A stretch of DNA of 15,601 bases from the NCBI GenBank assembly GCA_045106825.1, contig JBGCFH010000378.1, forward strand, positions 1-15,601. Reading direction: 5' to 3'. The notes under the pieces are model-generated. The model saw nothing but the letters and a program-made list of their open reading frames with translations. It did not search any database and was not told where the DNA came from. This document shows, in pieces, positions 6,498 through 15,254 of the stretch. Source of the DNA: CAWVWD01 sp045106825 (lineage in GTDB: Bacteria > Bacteroidota > Bacteroidia > Chitinophagales > Saprospiraceae). Each line of letters opens with the position of its first letter. Within the stretch, counting starts at the first letter, position 1. Both the position numbers and the translations under genes were made by a program.

Positions 6498-7766
6498 TTA
6501 ATGCTCTAAAGCACCACGTTTCATATTGCGAGTATAAAAATATAATCCTGCGAAAATAACGGTCAAAATAACTGGAATCCAAACCATTGTTTGTAAAATG
6601 TCAGGGCCAGCGGAAAGTTGAGCCGCTGCAAATTGAGTTGCTTCTGCCGTTCCTTCTGTTGCTTTTTGATAGTCTGCTAATATTGCTCCTTCTGGTAATT
6701 GTGAAGCAATATTGTTGTCGTACATCTCTCCCATAACTGGCGAAAAAATAGATACAGCAAACATTCCTGCTCCACCAATTAACGACATTCCGATTGCTCC
6801 AGTTTTTGGTGTGTATTCAGCAACAAAACCCAACATTGTTGGCCAGAAATAAGTTGTTCCAACTGCAAAAATTGCTGCCGCTGCAAATAACATATTTCCC
6901 GAAAGGGTTGCTAACAAATATAAACCAATTGCTGATAAAAGTGCCGAAATTGTCAAAACTCCTGCTGGTGAAAATCGGTGAACAATTGAACCAGCCATAC
7001 CTCGACCAACTGCCATAATTGTACTAATAAAAACCAATAACAATAACGCATTATCCGTCACACTTCCCAACAATAAACCAATCCATTGATTTGTGCCTAA
7101 CTCTGTAACGGCAGTTCCTAACATACAGATTACCAATACTATAAACAATGGTTGAAGTAATGATTTGTACATTTCGCCTGTACTAACACCTTTTGCTACA
7201 CGTTCTGTAACTGGAAAAGCTTTTCCTATTAATAAATACCCATAAATTGCTGCAGGAATCAACATTGTTGCCATTTGAATTTCCCAACCGATACCAGCAT
7301 TTCCTAAGAAATAAGCAACCAAACCACCAATCACTAAGCCACCTGGAAACCAAATATGAAAATGATTCAATTTAGTTGTTTTATCTTCTGGATACATCGA
7401 CGCAATCAATGGATTACAAACCGCTTCGACCAAGCCATTTGCAATACCAATCAATAATGTCGATAAGAAAAGTCCCCAAAAGCCACCAGAAACAATCGTT
7501 AAAACGATTCCTAAAACATGACTTGCAAAAGCTGCATACATTAGTTTTTTCATTCCAATAGCATCAACTAACATACCGCCAATAATTACAGCTAAAGGAA
7601 AACCCCAAAAAGCAGTTCCTGCAATATAGCCTAATTGTTGAGTTGTTAGACCGAATTGTTCGCCAAGATCTCCCAACATTCCTGCACGAATCGCAAAAGT
7701 CATTGAAGTAACGGTAAGAGCAACACAACTTGCTATAAAAAGCTGATTACGATTAATATTTTCCAT
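6498..7766 (-). CDS. Major facilitator superfamily transporter, sugar-permease-like
   Basis: A 422-residue protein with about 12 hydrophobic helices, the standard MFS length. It opens with FIASCVALTVTSMTFAIRAG and shows the MFS loop 2-3 signature in variant form (GGMLVDAIGMKKLMYA, about residues 63-78), then FWGLFLSTLLIGIANGLVEA, and in the second half AVGRGMAGSIVHRFSP. A long polar loop near residues 355-390 (SQLPEGAILADYQKATEGTA) lies before the last helix. The closest family I can recall is the Bacteroidota sugar MFS group related to FucP, but no substrate residue can be read from sequence and the neighbours give no catabolic pathway. The ATG at 7764-7766 starts just before helix 1. It is a single gene with a terminator behind it. 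A near-consensus TAGGTTTTG lies about 120 bases upstream, beyond the heptad repeat. Confidence 0.85.
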   Translation of the reverse strand: MENINRNQLFIASCVALTVTSMTFAIRAGMLGDLGEQFGLTTQQLGYIAGTAFWGFPLAVIIGGMLVDAIGMKKLMYAAFASHVLGIVLTIVSGGFWGLFLSTLLIGIANGLVEAVCNPLIASMYPEDKTTKLNHFHIWFPGGLVIGGLVAYFLGNAGIGWEIQMATMLIPAAIYGYLLIGKAFPVTERVAKGVSTGEMYKSLLQPLFIVLVICMLGTAVTELGTNQWIGLLLGSVTDNALLLLVFISTIMAVGRGMAGSIVHRFSPAGVLTISALLSAIGLYLLATLSGNMLFAAAAIFAVGTTYFWPTMLGFVAEYTPKTGAIGMSLIGGAGMFAVSIFSPVMGEMYDNNIASQLPEGAILADYQKATEGTAEATQFAAAQLSAGPDILQTMVWIPVILTVIFAGLYFYTRNMKRGALEH

Positions 7767-7792
7767 AATACTTTGGTTTTATTTGGTTATTT

Positions 7793-7862
7793 TAAGTTGT
7801 AGGTAATAAATAGTAAGTTGTAGCATATAAACTACTTACTGCCTTTTACTTATTACTTATTT
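7793..7862. repeat. Second heptad-based imperfect inverted repeat, in the MFS leader
   Basis: The left part reads in 7-base steps TAAGTTG, TAGGTAA, TAAATAG, TAAGTTG (7793-7820), with AAGTTGTAG recurring exactly 21 bases later. The right part reads CTTACTG, CCTTTTA, CTTATTA, CTTATTT (7835-7862). The two halves are imperfect inverted copies with a bulge. The architecture and position (27 bases before a start codon) resemble the porQ leader element, but the core sequence differs. Confidence 0.6.
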
Positions 7863-8030
7863 GCAATAATAATCTTTTATCAAAACCTATCCTAACGAAA
7901 AAGCGGTTAAATTGAAGTCTAATTGTATTATTTACACTTAAAGGTCTTTTTTGAAAATATTGTATCGCAGTCTATTGAAGTATTATAAATCATGAAAATT
8001 ATAATTATGTTTTTATAATAGATTGATTAC

Positions 8031-8068
8031 AAAAAAATCCTCTTTTCAAATATTTGAAAAGAGGATTT
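8031..8068 (-). terminator. Intrinsic terminator with a 34-base perfect palindrome
   Basis: Bases 8035-8068 form a perfect palindrome (17 bases per arm, no spacer, so about 15 pairs can form), centred on AAATATTT. On the minus strand it runs into seven T. It lies 107 bases past the stop of the Tudor-like gene at 8175 and most likely ends that transcript. Confidence 0.75.
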
Positions 8069-8174
8069 GATAATTAGTTTCGAAATTGCTTTTGGTGTTC
8101 GCCTAATAAATAGAAATCATTATTATTATGATTTTTTCTTTGAGAGAGAGGTAGTGTGTTAATCAAGCAATTTA

Positions 8175-8594
8175 TTACTTTTCTTTGATACGGATATTCC
8201 CGATTGAATTCCATTCCGTAACACCAGTGTCAAGATATTTGACGAACACTTTTTCGCCTTCAATCTTTCCGATTTCAGCAGACTTATAAACTAAACTGCC
8301 TTCTGATTTACAAAATACTTTATCGCCTTCACCTAAGTAAATGAATGTCATCGTTTCGGTTGTCATCCATTCTGTTTCGTTATCAAAGAAACGAACAAAA
8401 TACTTGTCGTGAGATACTTTTTCAATTTTTCCAGCATACCAAAAATCATCATAGCTCCAATTTGCTAAAACAATTTTACCAACACCAAAAACACTTGAGC
8501 CGTCTTCTGCCATATCAAAATGTTTTGGTTGTGCTTGTAAAGTTGAAAATGCTAAAAGTAATGTAAAGCCTAAAAGATACGTACGTAATTTCAT
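8175..8594 (-). CDS. Secreted protein with two Tudor-like repeats
   Basis: A 139-residue protein. Residues 1-22 are a signal peptide (LLGFTLLLAFSTLQAQ). The rest is two similar modules: residues 37-83 (VGKIVLANWSYDDFWYAGKI then KYFVRFFDNETEWMTTETM) and 88-137 (EGDKVFCKSEGSLVYKSAEI then KVFVKYLDTGVTEWNSIGNI). Both follow the barrel pattern of Tudor/Agenet-like SH3 folds: an opening GxxVxA/C strand, a middle strand around Y(A/K)xxI, a strand ending in F/YxD, and a closing TEW. In eukaryotes such folds bind methylated arginine or lysine. An exported bacterial version must do something else, perhaps bind a protein or polysaccharide. No enzymatic residues are visible. It is monocistronic, with a long AT-rich leader in front that contains a small hairpin (ATTAGG 8607-8612 with CCTAAT 8616-8621). 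Confidence 0.7.
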   Translation of the reverse strand: MKLRTYLLGFTLLLAFSTLQAQPKHFDMAEDGSSVFGVGKIVLANWSYDDFWYAGKIEKVSHDKYFVRFFDNETEWMTTETMTFIYLGEGDKVFCKSEGSLVYKSAEIGKIEGEKVFVKYLDTGVTEWNSIGNIRIKEK

Positions 8595-8908
8595 TTTAAG
8601 TTATTTATTAGGTTTCCTAATTAATTATTTATTGCTTTTACAATTACAACTTTTGTGACAGAAAATACCAATTCATTTTTTTTAAATATATTTTCGTGAC
8701 ATTGATAAATTAAACAAATTGAAACAAAACTCTGTTATATTAACATTTAAATAAAAATTAATTAAAAAAAATAGCGATAATGTATCAATTTTTATATAAA
8801 TATTTTATTTAATAAATAATAGTTTTCACAAAAAAAAACCGTGTGTTTCACAAAAAACACACGGTTGATATTAAAAAAATATTTTATATACTTTTGATTC
8901 TAAATTAT
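8595..8908. other. AT-rich intergenic region with only a terminator
   Basis: There is no gene. Apart from the hairpin near 8607-8621 in the leader of the Tudor-like gene and the terminator at 8831-8866, I see only very AT-rich sequence. No TAnnTTTG promoter is visible for the gene starting at 8594. Confidence 0.6.
8829..8866 (-). terminator. Intrinsic terminator of the helicase-like gene
   Basis: A 12-base perfect stem (8837-8848 with 8855-8866) with a 6-base loop, followed on the minus strand by a run of T. It starts 42 bases past the stop codon at 8909, so the large gene is a single-gene transcript. Confidence 0.85.
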
Positions 8909-11900
8909 TTAACCCTTATAATCCATGTCACTTTTCAGGTCATCTATGTATGTTTTTTGATCTTCAGCAGATAATTTTGATACTTCATCGCTAATTATTT
9001 CATCAGATTCAATTATATTTTCTATTGATTCTGATGTTTTCGTTGGTTCTTCTGAATTATCTATTTCAACTTTATCTTGAGTATTTTCGAGTTTTTCATC
9101 TAATTCAATAATATCATTGTTGTCGATTGATTCCGATTGTTCCAAATTGGGATTTGGATTATCCTCATTTGGGACAGTTACAGTTTTCGCTTCTTTTATA
9201 TCAAATTCTGCATCGAAATCATGAATATATTCCGCTAAGCGTTGTGGCGTTTTTTCAGGATATTTCCACCAATCTACCGACCAAACAGGATGAAATTGTA
9301 ATCCTTGTTTTTTGACGGTTTCCCGTAATAACTTGTCCCAGAAGTAATCACCTTTTGGAAACTGCCAAAAGAAACTATCTACAATAATTGCAATCGGAGG
9401 TTCTGTTTCATGAATTGATTTTATCCAAAAATCGACTTTTGCCAAATCAAAGTAAATACTACCCTGAACTCGATTTTCCTCAAATTGTTGATGCATACTT
9501 TGTCGAATCTGATTCACCATTAATTTTTCGGGAGCTTTCGCTTCCATGTAAGTTGAGTGCAAACCAGCTAAAATCGTAGCGATTTTATCTGCATCATCAT
9601 CTTCATTAGCATTTATAAAATCTAATAACGTACAAAGTAAAGATAAACCTGTATTCTTATGATTGAATCTATTTTCGACTACAAACTCTTCTGTCAGTGA
9701 TGTACAAGCGATAATCGCCTTGTTTGCAGAAGTTAATAAATGATATATCCAGTATTGACCTTCTTCGGTACTTAACGAATTAAAAGCGACATTTATATTA
9801 GAATTATTACTAAATGTTGTACTTATAATTGTGATGTCAAAGTTTTGGGCAACAACTTCTTCAATCGTACAAATTGTCATATCATTCCTAAAGAAATGAG
9901 CGATAACCTCATCATCTTTGTGTGTATACTTTAGTTTTTCATACAAACAATTTCGCTGCGATTTTGTGAAACATACAATACCAACTTTCGGTAAATAACG
10001 AGTATCTGGATTCCGTAATTCGTTTAAAATTTTTACAACTTCCTCTACTTCTTCCTCATTACATTGTGTTTCTTCATCATAATGACCTTCTATAAAACGA
10101 ACAGAAAGTCCATAATCAACTGATGTAATATCTATACCTTTATTTAATTTTCCTCTGTGATAAGCTCGATTGATAAAGTCTGCATACAAGTGTTTATGTT
10201 CTGACTCTAAGGTCAATTTATAGCTTTGATAATTATCTTTTGCATATTCCATCAAGGTTTCTGATTTACCGATTCGCTTCAATCGACCTGAACCACAAAC
10301 AACTGCTTCATTCGCTAAATCTAACAAAGGATAACCTTCTTCCAAAACCATGTTATCTGCTTCTAAAATGATTACGGTTTCATAAGTATTTTTATCCAAA
10401 TAATTGGCAGCGATTTCAGGTGTCGTACAGAAAACAGGGATAACATTAAAAATCGTATCACGATAAGCTGAAAACATTCTATCTAAAGGCACATCAAACA
10501 AACCTGTCGGAATAGGTTTACCAAAATACGTACTAAAACCCATTTTATCTCTTCGCCTCAAATCTCTTAAAACAGAAGAACGCCTGTATGTCCAATGATT
10601 TTCAATTTTTTTAGGAATATAAGTCGTTAGTGCATCATGATTTTCAAAATATTGATGGAACAAATTATCCGTATTTGGAATCCGTTCATCTTGATATTGT
10701 GATAATACTTGATGCAAAAACCAGCTATCAAACGCTTTTTCCCAATCATTAGGTTTTGTAGTGATAAAAGCCTTTAAAAGTTTTTGATTCGCTTCCGAAA
10801 GTGATGTCCAATAATTTTTCCAATCATAGTAACCGTCAAAATCTCGAAGATTGAAAGTCAACCCTTCTAACTGATCCATGACACGTTCTAAATAAGCTTT
10901 ATTATTAATCAAAAACGATTCATTTGTACCATAATCTTGAGTTAAAAAGTTAGCATTATTCAGATTTGTCAATGTCGTATTTAATTGAGCATTTAAATCT
11001 GTCAAATTCGATTTATAATTTAAATCAGGATGAATCGTCTGTGGCGATAATCGTTGTATTTCATTATGAATAATGACCGGAAACTCTTGTTTCCAGTTTC
11101 GTAAAGAAACCTTTAAATCTTCTAAATTTTTAACAATTTTATCATAAGATAACGCACCTGTTATTTCCATAAAGGAGTAATCAAAGTAACGTTTATTATA
11201 ATATTTATTTTTTAAATCTTGATAGCGATCTAATACAGATTGTTTAGATTTTAAGATCGTTGTATATCTATCATTAAATAATGAAAAGAAGCGTAACTTG
11301 AAATTCTTAAAGACATTCCATTTATTAAAATCATCACCAAAACGTTGCTGATTATCCGTAATAAACTCCTGTAAATCAGTTGCTTCAAAGTTTAAATCAT
11401 CATGATACCTTTCGTACATGCTTTGCAACGCTTGACCATACTCTTCGATTTGTAATACAAAAGAATGATATAAGTTACTGACGGATTGAGAGTGAATGCC
11501 AATTTCTTTTTCAGTAAGCGATTGAGCTGTAGATTTGTCATTATTCGCAAATATATCTTGATGCAATACTTCTAAAGGATGTCGTAAAGTATTGACGTTT
11601 TGATATAATTCTCTTCCTTTTCTAATTAACTCTTTTAGTTTGTCATAGCTATCTTCATCATATGAATAATCGGTTGCCAACAATTGACTATTCAATAATT
11701 GTCGGCCTTCAACTTCATGATTTTTTAAAAAATCACCAATTAATTCTATCCAGATTTTATTCTTAAAAATAGGTTCATTTAATGCATCATGCATTGCATC
11801 TAACTTACCTTGTAGTCGATTTGATACATTGACTAACAACTGATATTCTTCCTCATCAAATGGTAAATGTTTTTTAGAAGTCTCGGCAATTTGTCGTAAA

Positions 11901-12997
11901 ATAGTATAAAATACTTCTTTTTGACTTTCTAAATCATGCAAAACAACTGCCGCATGTTCTGCCTTCAAATGCGAATTAATAGATTTTGCAACTCTATTTA
12001 AAACAGTTTCCTGTTTACTTACAACCAATACTTTTCCACCATTTGATAGCGTGTTTGCCGCTGTTCCACAAGCAAAATCGTAGATACCAGTATAACTATT
12101 TCCTTGTACTGCAATACGATTATGTTTTGTCAAACCTCGCATTGCATTCGCTTGATAAGGATCTAAGGTGTAACTTGTAAAGTTATGTTTTCTAAAATTT
12201 TGTTTTACTCGTTGACGTTCATTAGGTTTTTCATTAGGTTTTTCATCATCACTTTCATTATCTGTATTACCTACTTGAATTTTATTCTTCAAAAAATTAG
12301 TTGGCAAATAATCAAACAATCCTACAATACCAGCCCAAAAAATCTCTCCATTCCCTTCACTTGTCCTTTGAGTCTCTTCCTCTGACGGAAAATTACTTAA
12401 CGAAAGCGTACTAATACTTGTATTCAAATCTAACTCAATCGCAATATCATTACATAATTTTTGAAGTGCAATACTATTGATTTGATTATTATAAATCGTT
12501 GATTCGTATCTTTTTCGGATTTCGATTCCTTGTTTTTCTAAGTATTCTATCAATAACTCATTTGGTGTTACCGATAGATCAGGAGAACGATAAATTCGCC
12601 AATGATTTTCTTCAATAGATAACACTTCCATATTGATATTCCAAACAAATAATGGTGCAGCAACATAAGGTTGTTGTCCAGTTGTATCTTTCATCACCAA
12701 CATCGGATAACCAAACCCAACCTTTCGATGTGGATTCATTCGATGTTCGTAATATATAGACTTCAATTTTTGAACATCACTTTCATTAGGTCTAACCTCC
12801 GAACTCGGATTCGTAGTTTCAAGGATTTGCTTGACCCAACGATTCGGAAACTGGTTATCAGTCGGATAAAGGTCAACAACATCCACTATATCCATTGATT
12901 TTGAGGTAGGAGACGCAAACCAATATAGTGTTTTTCTATATTGATTTTTTCGTTCTTCTTTTAAGGATTGTTCGAATAGTCTTTGCTGGTTTCCCAT
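8909..12997 (-). CDS. DUF4011 / superfamily 1 helicase / Vsr-like protein with degenerate ATPase motifs
   Basis: A 1362-residue soluble protein. Residues 90-240 resemble the N-terminal DUF4011-type region (KVGFGYPMLVMKDTTGQQPY then VAAPLFVWNINMEVL, TPNELLIEYLEKQGIEI). A helicase Q-motif-like LDPYQANAM follows (278-286). The Walker A position reads VQGNSYTGIYDF (297-308), with Ile305 and Tyr306 where Lys and Thr/Ser are required; the following strand GGKVLVVSK is intact. A roughly 550-residue helical insertion precedes Walker B, which reads TVIILEADN (874-882), with Leu878 in place of Asp. Motif III reads CGSGRLKR (901-908) instead of GDPKQLPP. Motif VI reads HLLTSANKA (1086-1094), with Ser1090 and Asn1092 where LTRAR arginines belong. 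Residues 1165-1260 resemble the Vsr/MTES_1575 nuclease domain (AIIVDSFFWQFPKG with Asp1207, then FHPVWSVDWWKYP), also missing most expected residues. An acidic tail ends the protein. It has its own promoter and terminator. The fold appears preserved while ATP use appears lost. DUF4011-helicase-Vsr proteins are linked with antiphage defence (recalled, unchecked). Confidence 0.8.
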   Translation of the reverse strand: MGNQQRLFEQSLKEERKNQYRKTLYWFASPTSKSMDIVDVVDLYPTDNQFPNRWVKQILETTNPSSEVRPNESDVQKLKSIYYEHRMNPHRKVGFGYPMLVMKDTTGQQPYVAAPLFVWNINMEVLSIEENHWRIYRSPDLSVTPNELLIEYLEKQGIEIRKRYESTIYNNQINSIALQKLCNDIAIELDLNTSISTLSLSNFPSEEETQRTSEGNGEIFWAGIVGLFDYLPTNFLKNKIQVGNTDNESDDEKPNEKPNERQRVKQNFRKHNFTSYTLDPYQANAMRGLTKHNRIAVQGNSYTGIYDFACGTAANTLSNGGKVLVVSKQETVLNRVAKSINSHLKAEHAAVVLHDLESQKEVFYTILRQIAETSKKHLPFDEEEYQLLVNVSNRLQGKLDAMHDALNEPIFKNKIWIELIGDFLKNHEVEGRQLLNSQLLATDYSYDEDSYDKLKELIRKGRELYQNVNTLRHPLEVLHQDIFANNDKSTAQSLTEKEIGIHSQSVSNLYHSFVLQIEEYGQALQSMYERYHDDLNFEATDLQEFITDNQQRFGDDFNKWNVFKNFKLRFFSLFNDRYTTILKSKQSVLDRYQDLKNKYYNKRYFDYSFMEITGALSYDKIVKNLEDLKVSLRNWKQEFPVIIHNEIQRLSPQTIHPDLNYKSNLTDLNAQLNTTLTNLNNANFLTQDYGTNESFLINNKAYLERVMDQLEGLTFNLRDFDGYYDWKNYWTSLSEANQKLLKAFITTKPNDWEKAFDSWFLHQVLSQYQDERIPNTDNLFHQYFENHDALTTYIPKKIENHWTYRRSSVLRDLRRRDKMGFSTYFGKPIPTGLFDVPLDRMFSAYRDTIFNVIPVFCTTPEIAANYLDKNTYETVIILEADNMVLEEGYPLLDLANEAVVCGSGRLKRIGKSETLMEYAKDNYQSYKLTLESEHKHLYADFINRAYHRGKLNKGIDITSVDYGLSVRFIEGHYDEETQCNEEEVEEVVKILNELRNPDTRYLPKVGIVCFTKSQRNCLYEKLKYTHKDDEVIAHFFRNDMTICTIEEVVAQNFDITIISTTFSNNSNINVAFNSLSTEEGQYWIYHLLTSANKAIIACTSLTEEFVVENRFNHKNTGLSLLCTLLDFINANEDDDADKIATILAGLHSTYMEAKAPEKLMVNQIRQSMHQQFEENRVQGSIYFDLAKVDFWIKSIHETEPPIAIIVDSFFWQFPKGDYFWDKLLRETVKKQGLQFHPVWSVDWWKYPEKTPQRLAEYIHDFDAEFDIKEAKTVTVPNEDNPNPNLEQSESIDNNDIIELDEKLENTQDKVEIDNSEEPTKTSESIENIIESDEIISDEVSKLSAEDQKTYIDDLKSDMDYKG

Positions 12998-13081
12998 AAA
13001 TTATTATTAAAATATGATCTGTTTGTTACCTTAGATTGTTGTAAGTAGATTAAACTTTCACTAATGTACTAATGTGAACGT

Positions 13082-13112
13082 CAAATATATGAATTATACG
13101 ACCCAAAACAAA
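13082..13112 (-). promoter_or_regulatory. Promoter of the helicase-like gene
   Basis: On the minus strand TTTG (13112-13109) is followed after exactly 19 bases by TATATTTG (13089-13082), a full match to the Bacteroidota -33/-7 consensus. Transcription should start near 13075, giving a leader of about 78 bases before the ATG at 12997. Confidence 0.65.
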
Positions 13113-13187
13113 TTCAAAAACAGTGAATATGTTAAGAAAATTAAGTTTTCATTTTATGAAGTTATCTAAGAACACTTAAATTTATTC

Positions 13188-15137
13188 CTAATCAAGAATC
13201 ATTAAATCGCTAAAATATCGCTCATAACGGCTTTCTACAATCATTGTATGTTGTCCGCCCAATACATTTCGAGGAATTTCAATAGTAATTTTGGAAGTTC
13301 CGCCAATACGAAGCGATTTCTCAAATACAATATTATCATCAATATCTTTCAAAATAAACTCAGCCTTTTGTTGCTTCGCACTTTTTGCAGTGATGTCTAT
13401 ACTTCTTCCACTAAGTGATGGTTCGAAATTAACTTCATAAATACTACTATTACTAATCTCTAAAATATGTTTTTTAACACCTATTTTTTTTAAGATATAA
13501 TCCTTTGGATCTAAGATTACGTTTAATAATTTTTGATTTGTATTAAAAGTATATTGTTCTTTCATTGATTTATTAATAATGGTAATCAATGTATCTTTGT
13601 ATTCTAAATCCAATAATATAGTAATTGGCATTTCAAAAATTTTGTCAAACTCTGTCATTTGAGATTGTCGAATTGATAAACTAATTTCATTCGTTCGAGG
13701 ATTTTGAGAAAAAGTATAATTATATATCGGATGTCCTTCATGTTTTAGCCATTGATCAAAAAAAGTATCTAAATCTTGACCACTTTTCTTTTCACAAATA
13801 CTAATGAAATCATCTGTCGTTACATTTTGATATTGATATACATCCAAATATGTTCTAATAGCATCAAAAAAAGCATCGTCGCCAATAATGCCACGAAGCA
13901 TATGTAAAACATAAGCACCTTTATTGTAAACAATACCCGAAAATACTTGAAAAGGATTATCGGTCGGTTCAGCAAAAATTTTTCCACCCTGATAATATGC
14001 CTTTTTTAGCAGACTATAATGATAAGCATTTTTACCTCTTATATATTCATCCCATAACAACTCTGCATAAGTAGCAAAGCCTTCATGAAGCCAAGCATGT
14101 TGCCAGTCTTCAATAGTCAAACTATTTGCAAACCAAGCATGAGCCATTTCATGAACCATTGTATAAAAACGACGATTTGTGAAGTTTTCGACAATCGGAC
14201 AAGTTTGTGTTTCTATTCCACTATAAAAACCAATTTGAGCAAAAGCCAATTGCTCTTTTTTAAATGGATAATCACCAAATTTAGTCACAAAAAACTGTGC
14301 AACTTCACTCATCTTGCTCATTGACTCTTGCGATGCATGAAAATCTTCTTGAAATAAATAAAAATCCAACTCCAGTTCGCTGTTATCTCTCAAAAAAATC
14401 GTTTCTGTATGTTTTTGATAATTAGATATTGCAAAAAAGATATAACAAGGTGCGATAGGATAACGATGTTTCCATTTAAAAATTCGTCGTTTATTCGATA
14501 AAACTAAGTTTGCTTCTAACTCACCATTTGAAATCGCAACTAATTGACGATTGTTAATGATAGTATCCGGTAATATAATATCAATATAAATTGAATCTGC
14601 TTTATCATTTATATCATCATGACAAGGAAACCAATAATGTGTTAAAAATGGAGTAGAAAGTGTCGCAATCACAGGTTCATTATTCCCATGTTTAGCCATA
14701 ACCATCCCTTTCGTTGTATTGGCCTCGCTTATTGTTTGAGGATAACCTCCATAATAAATGATTATAGAATATAAATGATTCTTCACAAGATTTTTTGAAA
14801 AATCAATAATCAATTCATCTTTTATTTGAGAATACTCTATGTCCTTATTCTGAAATTCTACTTTACTAACTTTCAATTCATTAACTAAATCAAGTTTAAC
14901 TATTTGAGTGCTTTCAGTAGGTTTAAAATTACAAATAAGTTTACCTGAATAATAGGTACTATTGATATCTATATCTAAAGATAAATGATAGAATGAAACA
15001 TCAATTTCACCATTTTTTTCCTCAATTAAATCATTTAAAGGTTTAGAAGAAGTTGAGATTTCAGTACAAAAACTCAACAATGTACAAGTGATTAATAATA
15101 AAAACAAGTTGAATAATTTTTTCTTTAGGTTCTTCAT
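13188..15137 (-). CDS. M1-family zinc aminopeptidase, probable lipoprotein
   Basis: A 649-residue protein. Residues 1-24 are a signal sequence ending LLSFC; Cys24 is a likely lipid-attachment site, although Phe at -1 is unusual. Residues 45-250 form the N-terminal beta domain of M1 peptidases. The catalytic core has HEMAH (His329, Glu330, His333) and the third zinc ligand Glu352 in WLHEGFATYAE exactly 18 residues later, plus the transition-state Tyr404 in GIVYNKGAYVLHMLR. The exopeptidase motif GxMEN appears as GIETQ (307-311), with the key Glu309 kept. It should trim N-terminal residues from peptides outside the inner membrane. The gene lacks the large C-terminal helical domain of PepN-type enzymes. 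The last ~80 residues form a beta-rich domain (AEFILKDIDDNIVFEKSLRI then PRNVLGGQHTMIVES). It is monocistronic with a consensus promoter, and no hairpin terminator is seen before 13082. Confidence 0.9.
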   Translation of the reverse strand: MKNLKKKLFNLFLLLITCTLLSFCTEISTSSKPLNDLIEEKNGEIDVSFYHLSLDIDINSTYYSGKLICNFKPTESTQIVKLDLVNELKVSKVEFQNKDIEYSQIKDELIIDFSKNLVKNHLYSIIIYYGGYPQTISEANTTKGMVMAKHGNNEPVIATLSTPFLTHYWFPCHDDINDKADSIYIDIILPDTIINNRQLVAISNGELEANLVLSNKRRIFKWKHRYPIAPCYIFFAISNYQKHTETIFLRDNSELELDFYLFQEDFHASQESMSKMSEVAQFFVTKFGDYPFKKEQLAFAQIGFYSGIETQTCPIVENFTNRRFYTMVHEMAHAWFANSLTIEDWQHAWLHEGFATYAELLWDEYIRGKNAYHYSLLKKAYYQGGKIFAEPTDNPFQVFSGIVYNKGAYVLHMLRGIIGDDAFFDAIRTYLDVYQYQNVTTDDFISICEKKSGQDLDTFFDQWLKHEGHPIYNYTFSQNPRTNEISLSIRQSQMTEFDKIFEMPITILLDLEYKDTLITIINKSMKEQYTFNTNQKLLNVILDPKDYILKKIGVKKHILEISNSSIYEVNFEPSLSGRSIDITAKSAKQQKAEFILKDIDDNIVFEKSLRIGGTSKITIEIPRNVLGGQHTMIVESRYERYFSDLMILD

Positions 15138-15254
15138 AAAGGCAGTAATATATAGGAATTAAACAATAGCCAATGCTATGCCATTATTTAAAAATTACAG
15201 TGATAATACAGTGACATATACAGCTAAGTAAAGTAATCATTAGTTGTATATATT

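Larger units (their letters stand above)
7767..8174. other. Intergenic region: MFS leader and downstream gene terminator
   Basis: There is no gene here. It holds the heptad repeat (7793-7862) nearest the MFS start, an AT-rich stretch (about 7863-8030) with nothing recognisable, the long palindromic terminator (8031-8068), and about 100 bases before the next stop codon containing a weak hairpin (AAATCAT 8114-8120 with ATGATTT 8128-8134) with no partner gene on the plus strand. Confidence 0.6.

Noticed and set aside
8114..8134. Hairpin AAATCAT / ATGATTT followed by T as a plus-strand terminator
   Set aside because: Short AT-only stem and no plus-strand gene or promoter in front of it.
8909..12997. 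Helicase-like gene as a pseudogene
   Set aside because: The frame is continuous for 1362 codons, with conserved-looking folds, a consensus promoter and a terminator; only catalytic residues are lost.
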